Shown: one piece after another, positions 5,833 through 6,107 of the stretch
How positions within the stretch are numbered: the stretch's first letter is position 1
Layout: each line of letters starts with the position of its first letter
DNA from: Methanoregulaceae archaeon
Lineage (GTDB): Archaea; Halobacteriota; Methanomicrobia; Methanomicrobiales; Methanospirillaceae
DNA length: 6,107 nucleotides
Assembly: GCA_019695435.1 (NCBI GenBank)
Contig: JACTVF010000152.1
Span: forward strand, 1 to 6,107
Reading direction: 5' to 3'
The notes under the pieces: model-generated
What the model was told of the DNA's origin: nothing
Databases searched by the model: none
Seen by the model: the letters and a program-made list of their open reading frames with translations, nothing else
Made by a program: the position numbers and the translations under genes

Positions 5833-6107
5833 ATGAGAAGGACTCACCAGCTGGGAGAAACGTTCACCTGCAAACGTTTCAGATACGGTCAGATAGAGGC
5901 TCTCGTATCCTCTATTGTTCTGGCTGTTTGCATCTGCACTTTTTTTGTTCAACCCGTAAGTGCAGTTACGTGGACATCATCGAACGGATGCTGGACGGCA
6001 ACCAACGGCAATCAGAACCTCATAATGTGGAATGTGTCCGGGGTAAATTCATGGACAGTCCCGACCGGTCTTACGAATCTCTCGGTTCTGGTAGTCGCCG
6101 GAGGGGG
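5833..6107 (+). CDS. Secreted glycine-rich domain protein (N-terminal part, cut by window edge)
   Basis: 91 codons are open from the ATG to the edge. The N-terminus is unusually long and polar (about 22 residues with several Arg/Lys), followed by a hydrophobic stretch (ALVSSIVLAVCICTFFV) and a likely signal peptidase site after PVSA. The mature start reads VTWTSSNGCWTATNGNQ, then WNVSGVNSWTVPTGLTNLSV and LVVAGGG. The pattern SWTVPTG-(V/L)T-(N/S)LSVLVVAGGGG is typical of the glycine-rich domain of large secreted proteins in methanogens and other microbes, often followed by PKD or similar adhesion domains; what follows here is outside the window. Its job is unknown, probably cell surface or extracellular. 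It diverges from the NHL-repeat gene. A perfect inverted repeat (5857-5880) lies within codons 9-16. Confidence 0.75.
   Translation, partial: MRRTHQLGETFTCKRFRYGQIEALVSSIVLAVCICTFFVQPVSAVTWTSSNGCWTATNGNQNLIMWNVSGVNSWTVPTGLTNLSVLVVAGG
5857..5880. repeat. Perfect 8-bp inverted repeat just inside the glycine-rich protein gene
   Basis: GAAACGTT at 5857-5864 and AACGTTTC at 5873-5880 flank an 8-base spacer (CACCTGCA). In the mRNA this would form a hairpin starting 24 bases after the start codon; as DNA it looks like a dimeric protein site. Confidence 0.6.

Noticed and set aside
5650..6107. Third plus-strand frame open to the window edge
   Set aside because: It overlaps the glycine-rich protein in another frame and lacks its signal peptide and domain pattern; the frame from 5833 is far more convincing.

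Overview
The window looks like part of a methanogenic archaeon chromosome, most likely from the Methanomicrobiales (Methanoregula-like). This is inferred from protein family content and archaeal signals: TATA-box-like promoters, AGGAGTGA/GGTGAG-type ribosome binding sites, and large secreted NHL-repeat and glycine-rich proteins. No rRNA or tRNA gene is present to confirm it. Base composition is mosaic. The two housekeeping-type genes on the left are GC-rich (37 of 60 bases in a stretch I counted), the secreted repeat protein is less so (27 of 60 in a counted stretch), and the spacers are AT-rich.

Layout, left to right. (1) 1-1177, minus: N-terminal 392 codons of an FMN-binding glutamate synthase family protein, cut by the window edge. 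(2) 1178-1756: AT-rich spacer holding the likely promoter of that gene, an NrpR-like half-site pair, a run of T-tracts phased at about 10 bp, a GC-rich hairpin island that could be a small RNA, and a terminator for the next gene. (3) 1757-2497, minus: a seven-helix membrane acyltransferase-like protein (DUF1624/HGSNAT type). (4) 2561-about 2921, minus: a decayed C-terminal fragment of a TnpB nuclease from an IS200/IS605-type element, broken by a frameshift and a stop. (5) 2956-5271, minus: a 771-residue secreted protein with a signal peptide, about eleven NHL-type repeats and three FG-GAP/VCBS-like repeats. (6) 5272-5832: a 561-bp divergent spacer. (7) 5833-6107, plus: start of a second secreted protein entering a glycine-rich domain, cut by the right edge.

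The genes do not form one obvious pathway. The two divergently transcribed secreted proteins at the right are plausibly part of the cell-surface repertoire. The acyltransferase could modify a surface or membrane glycan, but nothing in the sequence ties it to its neighbours. The TnpB remnant marks an old insertion between the acyltransferase and the NHL gene and may now lie against the acyltransferase promoter. I see no convincing new multi-gene system here. The best leads are the hidden TnpB pseudogene, the phased T-tract/operator region upstream of the glutamate synthase gene, the GC-rich hairpin island and the NHL/FG-GAP chimera.
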